Of a stretch of DNA of 64,000 nt, positions 26,644 to 35,576 are shown piece by piece. Made by a program: the position numbers and the translations under genes. Within the stretch, counting starts at the first letter, position 1. Every line of letters begins with the position of its first letter. The stretch is from Thalassotalea sp. G2M2-11 (GTDB lineage Bacteria > Pseudomonadota > Gammaproteobacteria > Enterobacterales > Alteromonadaceae), in contig NZ_JADNYL010000003.1 in the NCBI RefSeq assembly GCF_017168195.1, forward strand, positions 248,001 through 312,000, in the 5' to 3' direction. The notes under the pieces were generated by a model. That model worked only from the letters and a program-made list of their open reading frames with translations, searched no databases and was not told where the DNA came from.

Positions 26644-28403
26644 TGATGGAGAAAGAAAGGAGGGTTTCTCAAGTATATACGAACCTTGCTTTGGTGGTCG
26701 ATGACTCCCCTATGCAATGTAAGGTATTGAGTATCTTGCTTAAAGAGGAAGGCTATCGTGTTCTGACCGCTAATGATGGCGCGCGTGCAATCGCTTTATT
26801 TGTTGAACATCAACCTGACTTAGTGTTAATGGATATTAATATGCCTGTGATGAACGGTTTTCAGGCAGCAAGGCAAATAAAGCAGCTATCTAAAGATAAT
26901 AGTTTATGTCCTCTTATTTTTGTGACCAGCCTTGATACTGAACAGGCTTATGTTGATAGCATAGAAGCTGGTGGTGATGGCATCTTAGTTCGACCGTTTA
27001 CTCCTGCGGTGTTTAAAGCAAAAATTAAATCTATTCAGCGGATCAGTGATTTGTATAGGCAAGTTAAGCAACTGCAACAAGCACAACAAAAGGATGCTGA
27101 GCTTGCGGAACAATTGATGTTTAGCGTGATTGAATCTCGTAATTATGGCCTTGATAGAATCGGCATGATAAAAGATGCAGCTGAATTATTTAGTGGAGAT
27201 ATACAGCTTACCGCGTTAAATCCCAATGGTGATCTAAATGTGCTACTGGGTGACTTTACAGGGCATGGTTTGCGTGCCTCTATTGGGGCTATTCCATTAG
27301 CTGAAGCGTTTAGAGCGATGACAAATAAAGGTTTTTCATTAAACGAAATAGTCGCACAGTTGAACCAACAGCTTTATCAATTATTGCCTACTGACTTTTT
27401 TTTAGCGGCAGCGGTAGTCACAATTTCAAGTCAAGAGAACGCTGTATACATCTTCAATGCTGGGTTACCTGATGTTTATATTTTTGATTGTCTTGGACAG
27501 ATCAAAAACAAAATCGCTTCGTTTCATCCGCCATTAGGCATTTTGCCTAATTTACTCACTGATGTTAGCACTCACGTGCAATCGATTAATGATAGTGATC
27601 GGGTTATTTTGATCAGTGATGGGATCATTGAGGCTCGAAATGAAAATGGAGATATTTTTGGTGTCGCACGTTTTGAACAAGCTGCTCACCAGGGGGTGCA
27701 AGATAGCAATGTGAATTATTATGTGCGCAGTCGTGTTACAGAATTTTGTCAAGGTTTACCCCACGAAGATGATATTTCATTGATAGATATTCCATGCGGT
27801 GATTGGCAATCTCCATTGATTGTTAATACTGAAAATCAGAAACATCATAAAATTCCCCAACTAATTGATGAGACAGACCCCTTATGGCATTGGCAGCTGA
27901 GTCTTAGAGGACAACGTTTGGCATGTGTCAATCCAATTCCCATCGCAATGAGCCAGATCAACGAAATCGAAGGGCACTCAGAGCATTGGCAAAATTTATT
28001 TACCATATTAACTGAGTTGTTTGTTAATGCTTTAGATCATGGCGTTCTAGTTTTGGATTCTATGATGAAGTCATCTGATGAAGGGTTTAGTCAATATTTT
28101 AGTGAAAGGGAAACTAGGCTTAAGCATTTAACTGTTGGAATGATACAGATTGATATCCGTTATTTTAAAGTGCCTGATGGAGGGATGTTCGTTATTAAAG
28201 TTAAAGACAGTGGCGAAGGTTTTGACTTTTCAACACTTGATGATGTGTTAAATGGCGCTGAGAAACAAAGTGGCGGTCAGAAGAATAAATTTTCGGGGCG
28301 TGGTATGCATTTAGTGGCTCAATTGTGTGAGCAGATAAAATATCATGACAATGGTAGTTTAGTTGAAGCTTGGTATCACCATTGCGTTGACTCAATGAAT
28401 TAA
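26643..28403 (+). CDS. Receiver-PP2C phosphatase-HATPase protein, HsbR/CrsR type partner-switch regulator
   Basis: A 586-residue cytoplasmic protein. The receiver domain (about 14-140) has its phospho-Asp in LVLMDINMPVMNG. A SpoIIE/PP2C-type phosphatase domain (about 160-390) carries GDFTGHGLRA and VILISDGIIEARN for metal binding. A C-terminal HATPase_c domain (about 440-580) has an N box TELFVNALDHGV and a G1-like VKDSGEGFDF. The architecture is that of Pseudomonas HsbR and Shewanella CrsR, which phosphorylate or dephosphorylate a STAS protein depending on the state of the receiver. Its STAS partner is encoded immediately upstream. The phosphodonor could be the CheA of this cluster or the HPt domain encoded at 32664-33980. 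The ATG at 26643 or the adjacent one at 26646 may be used. Confidence 0.88.
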   Translation: MMEKERRVSQVYTNLALVVDDSPMQCKVLSILLKEEGYRVLTANDGARAIALFVEHQPDLVLMDINMPVMNGFQAARQIKQLSKDNSLCPLIFVTSLDTEQAYVDSIEAGGDGILVRPFTPAVFKAKIKSIQRISDLYRQVKQLQQAQQKDAELAEQLMFSVIESRNYGLDRIGMIKDAAELFSGDIQLTALNPNGDLNVLLGDFTGHGLRASIGAIPLAEAFRAMTNKGFSLNEIVAQLNQQLYQLLPTDFFLAAAVVTISSQENAVYIFNAGLPDVYIFDCLGQIKNKIASFHPPLGILPNLLTDVSTHVQSINDSDRVILISDGIIEARNENGDIFGVARFEQAAHQGVQDSNVNYYVRSRVTEFCQGLPHEDDISLIDIPCGDWQSPLIVNTENQKHHKIPQLIDETDPLWHWQLSLRGQRLACVNPIPIAMSQINEIEGHSEHWQNLFTILTELFVNALDHGVLVLDSMMKSSDEGFSQYFSERETRLKHLTVGMIQIDIRYFKVPDGGMFVIKVKDSGEGFDFSTLDDVLNGAEKQSGGQKNKFSGRGMHLVAQLCEQIKYHDNGSLVEAWYHHCVDSMN

Positions 28404-28566
28404 TTCAATAACACGGGACTTTTTGCGTAAAGGAGTGAATTGTTATTTGGGAAATTAGTGAATTATTGACTATGCTTAACTAGTTGAATCATTAATATAT
28501 TTATTGATGTTCTCTGCTGGAATATTAAGGGTCATAACAAGTAATCACGTAAAGGAATGTATATCG

Positions 28567-29733
28567 ATGTCTAAGCATACAATATTGATCATAGATGATG
28601 AACAAAGTTATTTAGAGTTACTTAGTGAAGCATTAGAAGATAAGTTTACTGTTTATAGTGCAGATTGTTTACATCGTGCTGAAGCTGTTATTTCTGATGT
28701 TGGCATGGTTGATATCGCCTTAGTCGATGAAAATATAGGTCAGGAAAAAGGCTCTGATTGGATTAAAGATAAGGTTGCTGAAAATAATGTGGCTAAGTCA
28801 TTTGTTTTATATTCAGGGCTTGCCACTGAAGATGCCATACTCAAAGGGCTTGAGTGCGGCGCTGATGACTTTCTAGCTAAACCAATTTCATTACTCGCGT
28901 TAAGTAATAAATTAGAAAAATTAATTACTTATCAAGAACAAATTCATCATTTTGAAGATGAGTTAAGTTCGAAAGATCGGGTGATTAACATTTCAATGGC
29001 GCAAGCCTCGAAGTACGGCAGCTGTATGCAGTTAACTTCACGTTTGAATAACTGCTTCACCATCGAGAAAATACGAGATGAAGTCTTTTCGTATTTATAT
29101 AGTACCAATTTACAAGGGTGTATTGCTTTTTACCCGTTAAATGAAGCTCCTTCGTTTTTTAGTTCAAAAAATGGCTTATGCTCCCCCGTTGAAATTGATG
29201 TAATGAAGCTGTTAAAAATCAAGCCGCGCCTTTATCGGTTTGGTACTCGTACTATTTTCAATCATCCGTTAGTTTCAATATTAATTCTTAACCTAGAAGA
29301 AGGTGCTATTGATACTGATATTTACATTGATGCACTTGCATCTGTGATCGAGTGCATAGGCGCACGTATGGCGTTTATTACTTACAAAAACTCGCTGACT
29401 ACGGTGCAAGATCAAATACAAGAAGCGGTCACTAAGACTAAACATATGATTGAAAAATCAAAGCATCACCAAAAAGAAGTTATGGGGGAGATTGTACAAA
29501 ATATAGGCATGAGTTTTCATGTGTTGGATATGACCATGGAACAAGAAGAGTACTTGACAGATTTAGTGCAAACAGCATTGAATAAGCATTCTCAAGATGA
29601 AGCATTATTTGTTGAAGTGGGTGATTTACTCGATAAGGCACTAGCCAGTGTTGATGAACTTAAAGAGTTAAATACTTTGCAAAGTGCTTCTCAGTCAGAA
29701 GATGAGCTTGATGAAGAGGATGAGCTATTTTGA
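28567..29733 (+). CDS. Response regulator with GAF-like/uncharacterised output region
   Basis: A 388-residue protein from the ATG at 28567 (MSKHTILIIDDEQS), with AAAGGAA twelve bases upstream; the longer frame from 28504 is not supported. Receiver domain 1-120: phospho-Asp in IALVDENIG, Lys in FLAKPIS. A coiled coil near 125-150 is followed by about 160 residues (FTIEKIRDEVFSYLYSTNLQ and onward) with the size and hydrophobic pattern of a GAF domain; I cannot place it in a named family. Another coiled coil follows, then a strongly acidic tail (DELDEEDELF). It has no DNA-binding or catalytic motif that I can see. Its stop overlaps the start of the hybrid kinase gene, so the two are probably partners. 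Confidence 0.7.
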   Translation: MSKHTILIIDDEQSYLELLSEALEDKFTVYSADCLHRAEAVISDVGMVDIALVDENIGQEKGSDWIKDKVAENNVAKSFVLYSGLATEDAILKGLECGADDFLAKPISLLALSNKLEKLITYQEQIHHFEDELSSKDRVINISMAQASKYGSCMQLTSRLNNCFTIEKIRDEVFSYLYSTNLQGCIAFYPLNEAPSFFSSKNGLCSPVEIDVMKLLKIKPRLYRFGTRTIFNHPLVSILILNLEEGAIDTDIYIDALASVIECIGARMAFITYKNSLTTVQDQIQEAVTKTKHMIEKSKHHQKEVMGEIVQNIGMSFHVLDMTMEQEEYLTDLVQTALNKHSQDEALFVEVGDLLDKALASVDELKELNTLQSASQSEDELDEEDELF

Positions 29734-32264
29734 CGGTTGAGCTCGATAAGATTGATATGGCACAACTTCCATTTAGTGTTATTTGTATTGACCTGAATGG
29801 AAACATCATTGATTGCAATTCATTAGCAGAAGAGTTAACTGGTTATCAATCAACAGAGATTATTGGTCAGCATATTGAACAGTTAATTCCTGATAAAGTC
29901 GTTACGTCTTATGTTTCGTATCGGCATAATAACTCTGTCACGCATAGTGGAAGTAATAAACCTGCGCAAAGGGTCGTACAGTTAGTCAATAAGGCGCAAA
30001 ATATTATTCATTGTCAGATGAAGGTCAGTGGTACGGATGACTATTTGCTATTATTTATCGAAAAAAGCCCTTATGTTGATATTGCATTAAAAAATAAAGC
30101 GGATAAAACAACTCAGCGCTTGGTTGGACAGATTGAAGAAGCATTTTGGGAATGGAATATTGAACAAGGAACCTTATACCATTCGGCACAACTTATGGCG
30201 CTATTAGGTTATGAAGCGAAAGAATTTCAATGTACAACATCGTTTTGGGAACAACACTTAGCATCTGATGATCTGCAAGATGTATATCACCAAGTGCAGC
30301 AACACTTTCTCGGCAATATTCCGTGCATCAACCCCACTTATCCAGTGATCACCAAACAAGGTGATAAAAAGTGGCTCACCGTGCTTGGCAAGGTGTTTGA
30401 GTACGATAAAGGCAAGCCATTGAAAATGTTCGGCTCTGTTAAAGATATTTCTGAATCGCAGAAATTAATAGCACAGCTGAAAAAGCAAAATAGCTACTTA
30501 CAGTTGGCAGAGCAGTTGGGCAACTCAGGTCATTGGCGTATTGACTTAGTTAATAATAAATTATATTGGTCTAAAGGCATTTATACCATTCATGGTGTTC
30601 ATCCTAAAACATACCAGCCGAGTATAGATTCTGCGATTGAATTTTATGTCGAGGAAGAGCGCTCTCGTATTAAGTTATTAGTGGATAACGCGATTGAGGA
30701 AAAGCATGGATTTCATTTTAAAAGTACGTTGATCAATGCCAAGGGTAAGAAAGTCAAAGTTGAATCAGTCGGTAAAGTGGAACTTGATCCTGATGGCAAG
30801 TTGCTAGGTATTTTTGGCGTTTTTCGGGATATCTCTCAAACAGAGGATATGATTGAAAAGTTGAAACTGATGGCCATGGTCAATTACAGCATTAAGGTAC
30901 CAATATTTTTCATTAATGAAAACGACAATATTGTCTACCAGGATTTGTCACCACAAGTAGATTCAGCAAACGCAGTATTATTTAATTATATTAATTTTAG
31001 TATTAATGATTACATGAAGTATAAACGTTTGGCGAAAGAGAAGGGACAAATAAAATATGCCAATATCAGCTTTGACAAATATATTTCCGTTTTTGATATG
31101 TCGGTTACCTTCGAACCGGAAGAGGAAATCTACATTTGGATTGTTGAGAATGTCACCGAGAAGTATCGACAAGAACAGCAGCAAATTATTAGCAATCGTT
31201 TGGCATTGTTAGGCAATACTTTTGGTACAGTTTCTCATGACATTAATAATGTATTAGGCGTTGCTCTTGGCGCCACAGAAATGCTTGAGTTAAAAGTTGC
31301 ACAAGGAAATCAAGATATTGGTAAATATATTGAGCGTGTGAAAAATGCCATTGATAAAGGTAAAGATGTCACTAAACGTTTATTAGCATTTACCCGAAAA
31401 CCCACCGTGAAAATGATCACATTCGACCCAATTAAAGAAATTAAAGACAACAAATATTTATTTGAGCAATTGCTGTTAAGCACCATTGAGTTTTCGTTAA
31501 ATTTTGATGAGATCAAATGTCAGATTAAATTTCCGCAAGGTGAATTTATTAATATCTTGTTGAATTTAGTCTTAAATGCTCAAGATGCCATTCAAGAACA
31601 AGGCTTAATAGGTAAAATTTCGATATTTGTAACACTTAATGCTGATAACTTACTAGAAATTCACGTACAAGATAGCGGTATAGGAATAAAGCAGGAAGAT
31701 TTATCTAAAATATTTGATCCCTTCTATAGCAGTAAGTCGGTTAATAAGGGTAATGGTCTCGGCTTAGCTAATGTTTATAGCACTATGTATAAATACAATG
31801 GTGAAATACGTGTAGAAGGGCATAGTGAGCTTGGTGGCGCTGAGTTTATCTTAGTTTTACCTTGTAAAATTTTGAAACAACCACCGGATATAGCTAAAAA
31901 AACGGTGGCGACTTCGACCATGGACGGAAAAAAAGTACTGGTGTTAGATGATGAAGTTAGTATAGGTGAATATGTTGCATTATATCTCGAAAGTATTGGT
32001 GCAAAAACACATTACGTGGGGAATAAAAAGGCGTTAGAGGCGGTCTTAGAAGGTGAACAATCATTTGATATTTTTATTACAGATATGATCTTACCTGATA
32101 TTTCAGGGCGGGATGCGGTGGCTTTAGTGAAAACGAAATTCCCGTCAATTAAAGTGTACTCGATTAGCGGTTATATTGCAGAAGAAGATAATATGTGGCA
32201 ATACCCTGTTTTACGTAAACCGTTTAATTCTCAAGAGTTGGCAGCATTTTTAGCTAAGTATTGA
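29730..32264 (+). CDS. PAS-containing hybrid sensor histidine kinase
   Basis: An 844-residue soluble kinase. PAS domains are visible at about 8-115, 125-250 and 255-370, a divergent fourth sensor segment at 375-470. The dimerisation and phosphoacceptor domain has His503 in TVSHDINNVLG; the HATPase domain follows (N box NLVLNAQDAI, G1 DSGIGIKQ, G2 GNGLGLANV). A C-terminal receiver lies at about 730-844 (Asp in FITDMILPD). No membrane segment, so it senses a cytoplasmic signal. The start is TTG at 29730, overlapping the upstream stop; an ATG at 29757 is an alternative. The C-terminal receiver could feed the HPt domain of the next gene. Confidence 0.85.
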   Translation: MTVELDKIDMAQLPFSVICIDLNGNIIDCNSLAEELTGYQSTEIIGQHIEQLIPDKVVTSYVSYRHNNSVTHSGSNKPAQRVVQLVNKAQNIIHCQMKVSGTDDYLLLFIEKSPYVDIALKNKADKTTQRLVGQIEEAFWEWNIEQGTLYHSAQLMALLGYEAKEFQCTTSFWEQHLASDDLQDVYHQVQQHFLGNIPCINPTYPVITKQGDKKWLTVLGKVFEYDKGKPLKMFGSVKDISESQKLIAQLKKQNSYLQLAEQLGNSGHWRIDLVNNKLYWSKGIYTIHGVHPKTYQPSIDSAIEFYVEEERSRIKLLVDNAIEEKHGFHFKSTLINAKGKKVKVESVGKVELDPDGKLLGIFGVFRDISQTEDMIEKLKLMAMVNYSIKVPIFFINENDNIVYQDLSPQVDSANAVLFNYINFSINDYMKYKRLAKEKGQIKYANISFDKYISVFDMSVTFEPEEEIYIWIVENVTEKYRQEQQQIISNRLALLGNTFGTVSHDINNVLGVALGATEMLELKVAQGNQDIGKYIERVKNAIDKGKDVTKRLLAFTRKPTVKMITFDPIKEIKDNKYLFEQLLLSTIEFSLNFDEIKCQIKFPQGEFINILLNLVLNAQDAIQEQGLIGKISIFVTLNADNLLEIHVQDSGIGIKQEDLSKIFDPFYSSKSVNKGNGLGLANVYSTMYKYNGEIRVEGHSELGGAEFILVLPCKILKQPPDIAKKTVATSTMDGKKVLVLDDEVSIGEYVALYLESIGAKTHYVGNKKALEAVLEGEQSFDIFITDMILPDISGRDAVALVKTKFPSIKVYSISGYIAEEDNMWQYPVLRKPFNSQELAAFLAKY

Positions 32265-32267
32265 GTG

Positions 32268-32663
32268 ATATTTGATTTTCTTTATGCATCATAGATTGTA
32301 TTATTGAGCAAAGAGTTTATTTTACTTATCAGTAGAATTACAATAACTTAGTGATTATGAATAGGGTAGCTCTACTGTTTATTGTAGTCATAACCCTAAG
32401 GGTTGCCTTGAAAATATCGCACTTTGTTAGTTAAGGGATGCAAAAACTTAGCGTGAGCAAGGGCATACAGTATCTCTAGTGATGTATTTGGCATAACCAG
32501 ATGAGAGTTTTATAAGGTCAGCACAAACAGTGGTTGCCTCTTTCATGTGCAACATAGCTATAAATTGAATGGTCAACGCCCTGACATCATATGATAATAA
32601 ATGTTTCAATTGATTGACCTCTTAACAGTGACTTGACTGAAGTCTTTAGGTGAATAATAAAAA
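32268..32663. other. Intergenic region between the hybrid kinase and GGDEF genes
   Basis: About 400 bp without a recognisable gene. A short palindrome AACCCTAAGGGTT (near 32390) lacks a T run and is not a convincing terminator. The region must hold the promoter of the downstream gene if that is transcribed separately. Confidence 0.5.
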
Positions 32664-33980
32664 GTGTATACAATATTAGCGGTTGATGACGCAAAATCTA
32701 GCTTAAGGCTACTTGAGTTTGACTTAAAAACAGCAGGTTATGATGTGGTTCTGGCCAACTCGGGGGAGCAAGCATTACAGTTATTAATAACGATTGAAGT
32801 TGATTTGATCTTACTTGATATGTACATGCCTGGTCTTACTGGTTTAGAGACTTTAAAACAGATCAAGCCGATGGCTAATTTTGAGCACCTCCCCGTTATC
32901 ATGCTATCTGCTTCTGAGAAAGAAGAGCAAATTGTTGCTGCACTCGAATTGGGTGCCAGTGATTATGTTACTAAACCTTATACGGCAAAAATATTATTAG
33001 CTAGGATCAAGAATGCGTTGGTATTAATGGAAAAAACTAAGCAACTTGAATTACTCGCTAATACCGACTCATTAACTCAGCTAAGTAATCGTGGTCATTT
33101 TGATAGTTTAGTTAAAAAAGCCATTAATCAGGCAAAACGCGCTGATCAGTGTCTATCATTAGCCATGTTTGATCTCGATTTTTTTAAAAAGGTCAATGAC
33201 AATTATGGTCATGAATCGGGAGATAAAGCGTTAGTTGAATTTGCGAACATACTAAGTTCAGTATTTCGAGATTATGACATCATTGGCAGAGTAGGCGGTG
33301 AAGAGTTTGCTGTTTGCATGCCTAATACCATTTTGCAAGATGCGATTCAAGCGTGTGAGCGTTGCCGATATTTAGTTGAAACAACACCTGTTAACGTTGA
33401 TTCTAATGGTAAAGAAATTGCGATTTCATTGACCGTTAGTGTGGGTTTGGTGACTGAATGTTCATCTACAATTTCTTATGATGAAATGCTCCGTCATGCA
33501 GATATATTACTTTATCAAGCAAAAGCCAACGGTCGCAATCAAATTAATGTTAATGACAGTCGCAGAAACAATAGTGAAGGTGTATGTATGTCTCAAGCGG
33601 CAGAAGTAAATCACCAGCCAGTAGAAACTGAACTAGAGTTTTCAGGTATTGACTACCAAGGTGGAGTTAAAAACGTATTAGGGGATGATGGCTTGTTTCA
33701 AGAAATATTGCTGATGTTTTACGAAGATCATGGCAAAGATGGTGAGCATATTGAGCAAGCACTTAAAGCTAATGATCTAGAGCGATTAAAACACTTAGTT
33801 CATACGTTAAAAGGCGTTGCTTGTTCCATTAGTGCTAACACATTATTTGAAGCCGCCAAGAGTTTTGATCTGGCGATAAATGAACAGCGCACACAACAGT
33901 ATCATGAGCTCTTTGCTGAACTTGAACAGCAGCTGTCGAATGTATTAGCGGGGATCAAACGTCAGTTGATTGATAAATAG
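32664..33980 (+). CDS. Receiver-GGDEF-HPt protein (diguanylate cyclase with phosphotransfer domain)
   Basis: A 438-residue protein, GTG start at 32664. The receiver domain (1-120) has Asp in LILLDMYMPGL. The GGDEF domain (about 130-295) carries the active-site GGEEF at about 211-215 and an inhibitory-site RDYD five residues before it, so product inhibition is likely. A C-terminal HPt domain (about 325-435) has the phospho-accepting His380 in HTLKGV. Having an HPt after a GGDEF domain is uncommon and makes this both an output enzyme and a phosphotransfer node, perhaps for the hybrid kinase upstream. It is convergent with yfaE, ending 14 bp before it. Confidence 0.88.
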   Translation: MYTILAVDDAKSSLRLLEFDLKTAGYDVVLANSGEQALQLLITIEVDLILLDMYMPGLTGLETLKQIKPMANFEHLPVIMLSASEKEEQIVAALELGASDYVTKPYTAKILLARIKNALVLMEKTKQLELLANTDSLTQLSNRGHFDSLVKKAINQAKRADQCLSLAMFDLDFFKKVNDNYGHESGDKALVEFANILSSVFRDYDIIGRVGGEEFAVCMPNTILQDAIQACERCRYLVETTPVNVDSNGKEIAISLTVSVGLVTECSSTISYDEMLRHADILLYQAKANGRNQINVNDSRRNNSEGVCMSQAAEVNHQPVETELEFSGIDYQGGVKNVLGDDGLFQEILLMFYEDHGKDGEHIEQALKANDLERLKHLVHTLKGVACSISANTLFEAAKSFDLAINEQRTQQYHELFAELEQQLSNVLAGIKRQLIDK

Positions 33981-33994
33981 CTAGTCTAATTATG

Positions 33995-34288
33995 TTAATC
34001 AATACTTAGGCTAACATCACTGACGGGAATGCAGCAACAGGGCAAAATTTCATTTTCACCAACAAAGGCGAGTGGCTCACCATTGGGGTAGCATATTTTG
34101 CCTGTTAATAATGTCACTCGACATGCGCCACAAAAGCCATCACGGCAGTGATAGTGTACTTCAATGTTAGCCTTTTCCAGACTATTAAGCAGCGTTTTAT
34201 CTTGAGGGTCGTATTGCACCGTTTGTTGTGCCACTTCGATGGTATGGCGTTTGGTCACGTTAGACGAAGATGAGCTAGCATCTGACAT
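33995..34288 (-). CDS. yfaE: 2Fe-2S ferredoxin of the class Ia ribonucleotide reductase (YfaE)
   Basis: A 97-residue plant-type ferredoxin with cluster ligands in HCRDGFCGACR and a final Cys in EILPCCC. E. coli YfaE supplies electrons to build and maintain the diferric-tyrosyl cofactor of NrdB. Position 49 bp downstream of nrdB on the same strand supports this role. The first 15 residues are Ser-rich and outside the domain. Confidence 0.9.
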   Translation of the reverse strand: MSDASSSSSNVTKRHTIEVAQQTVQYDPQDKTLLNSLEKANIEVHYHCRDGFCGACRVTLLTGKICYPNGEPLAFVGENEILPCCCIPVSDVSLSID

Positions 34289-34337
34289 GCTAGCTCACTT
34301 GAAAATTAATGCTAAGTTCCAAGTTGATACCCATTCG

Positions 34338-35468
34338 TTAAAGATCAAAATCGTCAAAGTCATCACTAGAAACAGAGGAGTCAACCTGACCGACCAAATA
34401 GCTTGAAATTTCTGTTTCTTGTGGAGCTACTTGAACATTGTCACTCACCAAATAAGCATTCATCCAAGGGAGTGGGTTACTCTTTATCTCAAACGGAGCA
34501 TCAAAGCCGATAGCAGCTAATCGTTGATTACTGATATATTCAATATACTGATTTAGAATTTCAGCATTTAAGCCTATCATTGAACCATCTTTAAATAAGT
34601 ATTGTGCCCATTCTTTTTCTTGCTCAACGACATCGAGGAAAATTTGTAAGCCATCATTACGCATTTCATGAGCAATTTCTTTCATCTCTGGGTCATCTTT
34701 TCCGCTAAACCAGTTATTAAGAATATGCTGAGTGCCTGTTAAGTGTAATGCTTCATCACGAGCGATAAGCTTAATAATTTTAGCATTTCCTTCTAGTAAT
34801 TCTCGTTCTGCAAACGCGAAGGAGCAAGCAAAGCTGACATAGAAACGAATAGCTTCAAGCGCATTGACTGAGCATATGGCTAAAAATAGACGTTCCTTCA
34901 AGCGACGCTCTGTCACTTCAATTGATTTCCCTTCAACATCATAAACCCCTTCGCCTTGGGATTGTAGAAGTTGGGTAGTGATGATGACATCATCAAAATA
35001 TTTAGCGATTGAAGAAGCACGCTTTAAGATGGCTGGATTAACAACAATATCATCAAATACTTCACTTGGATCGGTAAATAAGTTTCGTAAAATATGGGTA
35101 TATGAACGCGAATGTATGGTTTCACTAAACGCCCAGGTTTCAACCCATGTTTCTACCTCGGGTAAAGACACTAATGGTAATAATACCGCGTTCACTGAAC
35201 GAGCAGCCATACTATCAAGTAAGGTTTGATACTTTAAGTTAGAGATAAAAATATGTTTTTCAGAGTCGGTTAGTCCTTGCCAGTCGGCTCTGTCTTTCGA
35301 TACATCAATCTCTTCAGGACGCCAAAAAAATGATAGCTGTTTCTCAATTAATTTTTCAAATGCAACATAACGTTGCTGATCGTAACGGGCAACATTAACA
35401 CTATTCCCCATAAACATTGGTTCAAGTAATGCGTTATTTGGAGTTTGGTTAAAGGTACTGTAGGTCAT
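34338..35468 (-). CDS. nrdB: Ribonucleoside-diphosphate reductase class Ia, beta subunit
   Basis: A 376-residue diiron protein that generates the tyrosyl radical for NrdA. Sequence shows [20 protein letters not shown] (iron ligands and the radical Tyr), [12 protein letters not shown] (second ligand set) and the acidic C-terminal tail ending DDFDDFDL that docks into NrdA. Length matches the family. It follows nrdA by 107 bp containing a stable hairpin, which may lower its transcription relative to nrdA. Confidence 0.96.
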   Translation of the reverse strand: MTYSTFNQTPNNALLEPMFMGNSVNVARYDQQRYVAFEKLIEKQLSFFWRPEEIDVSKDRADWQGLTDSEKHIFISNLKYQTLLDSMAARSVNAVLLPLVSLPEVETWVETWAFSETIHSRSYTHILRNLFTDPSEVFDDIVVNPAILKRASSIAKYFDDVIITTQLLQSQGEGVYDVEGKSIEVTERRLKERLFLAICSVNALEAIRFYVSFACSFAFAERELLEGNAKIIKLIARDEALHLTGTQHILNNWFSGKDDPEMKEIAHEMRNDGLQIFLDVVEQEKEWAQYLFKDGSMIGLNAEILNQYIEYISNQRLAAIGFDAPFEIKSNPLPWMNAYLVSDNVQVAPQETEISSYLVGQVDSSVSSDDFDDFDL

Positions 35469-35540
35469 TTATTGCTCCTAGAAACAATCAAAGAAGCGGA
35501 TTGTTTCAAATATCTATTTTTATCGTTCGAGGGAAAAGAA

Positions 35541-35569
35541 TTGCGCTATAGCATCATGTTATAGCGCAA
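35541..35569 (-). terminator. Hairpin between nrdA and nrdB (weak terminator)
   Basis: A perfect 10-bp stem TTGCGCTATA / TATAGCGCAA (35541-35550 with 35560-35569), starting 7 bases after the nrdA stop; on the minus strand TTCTTTTC follows. The T run is interrupted, so partial termination or mRNA protection is more likely than full termination. Confidence 0.5.
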
Positions 35570-35576
35570 ATTATTA

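Noticed and set aside
28504-28566. Extended start of the response regulator at 28504
   Set aside because: The extra 21 residues precede the receiver domain without family support; AAAGGAA favours the ATG at 28567.
32385-32405. Terminator at AACCCTAAGGGTT after the hybrid kinase gene
   Set aside because: Short stem and no T run.
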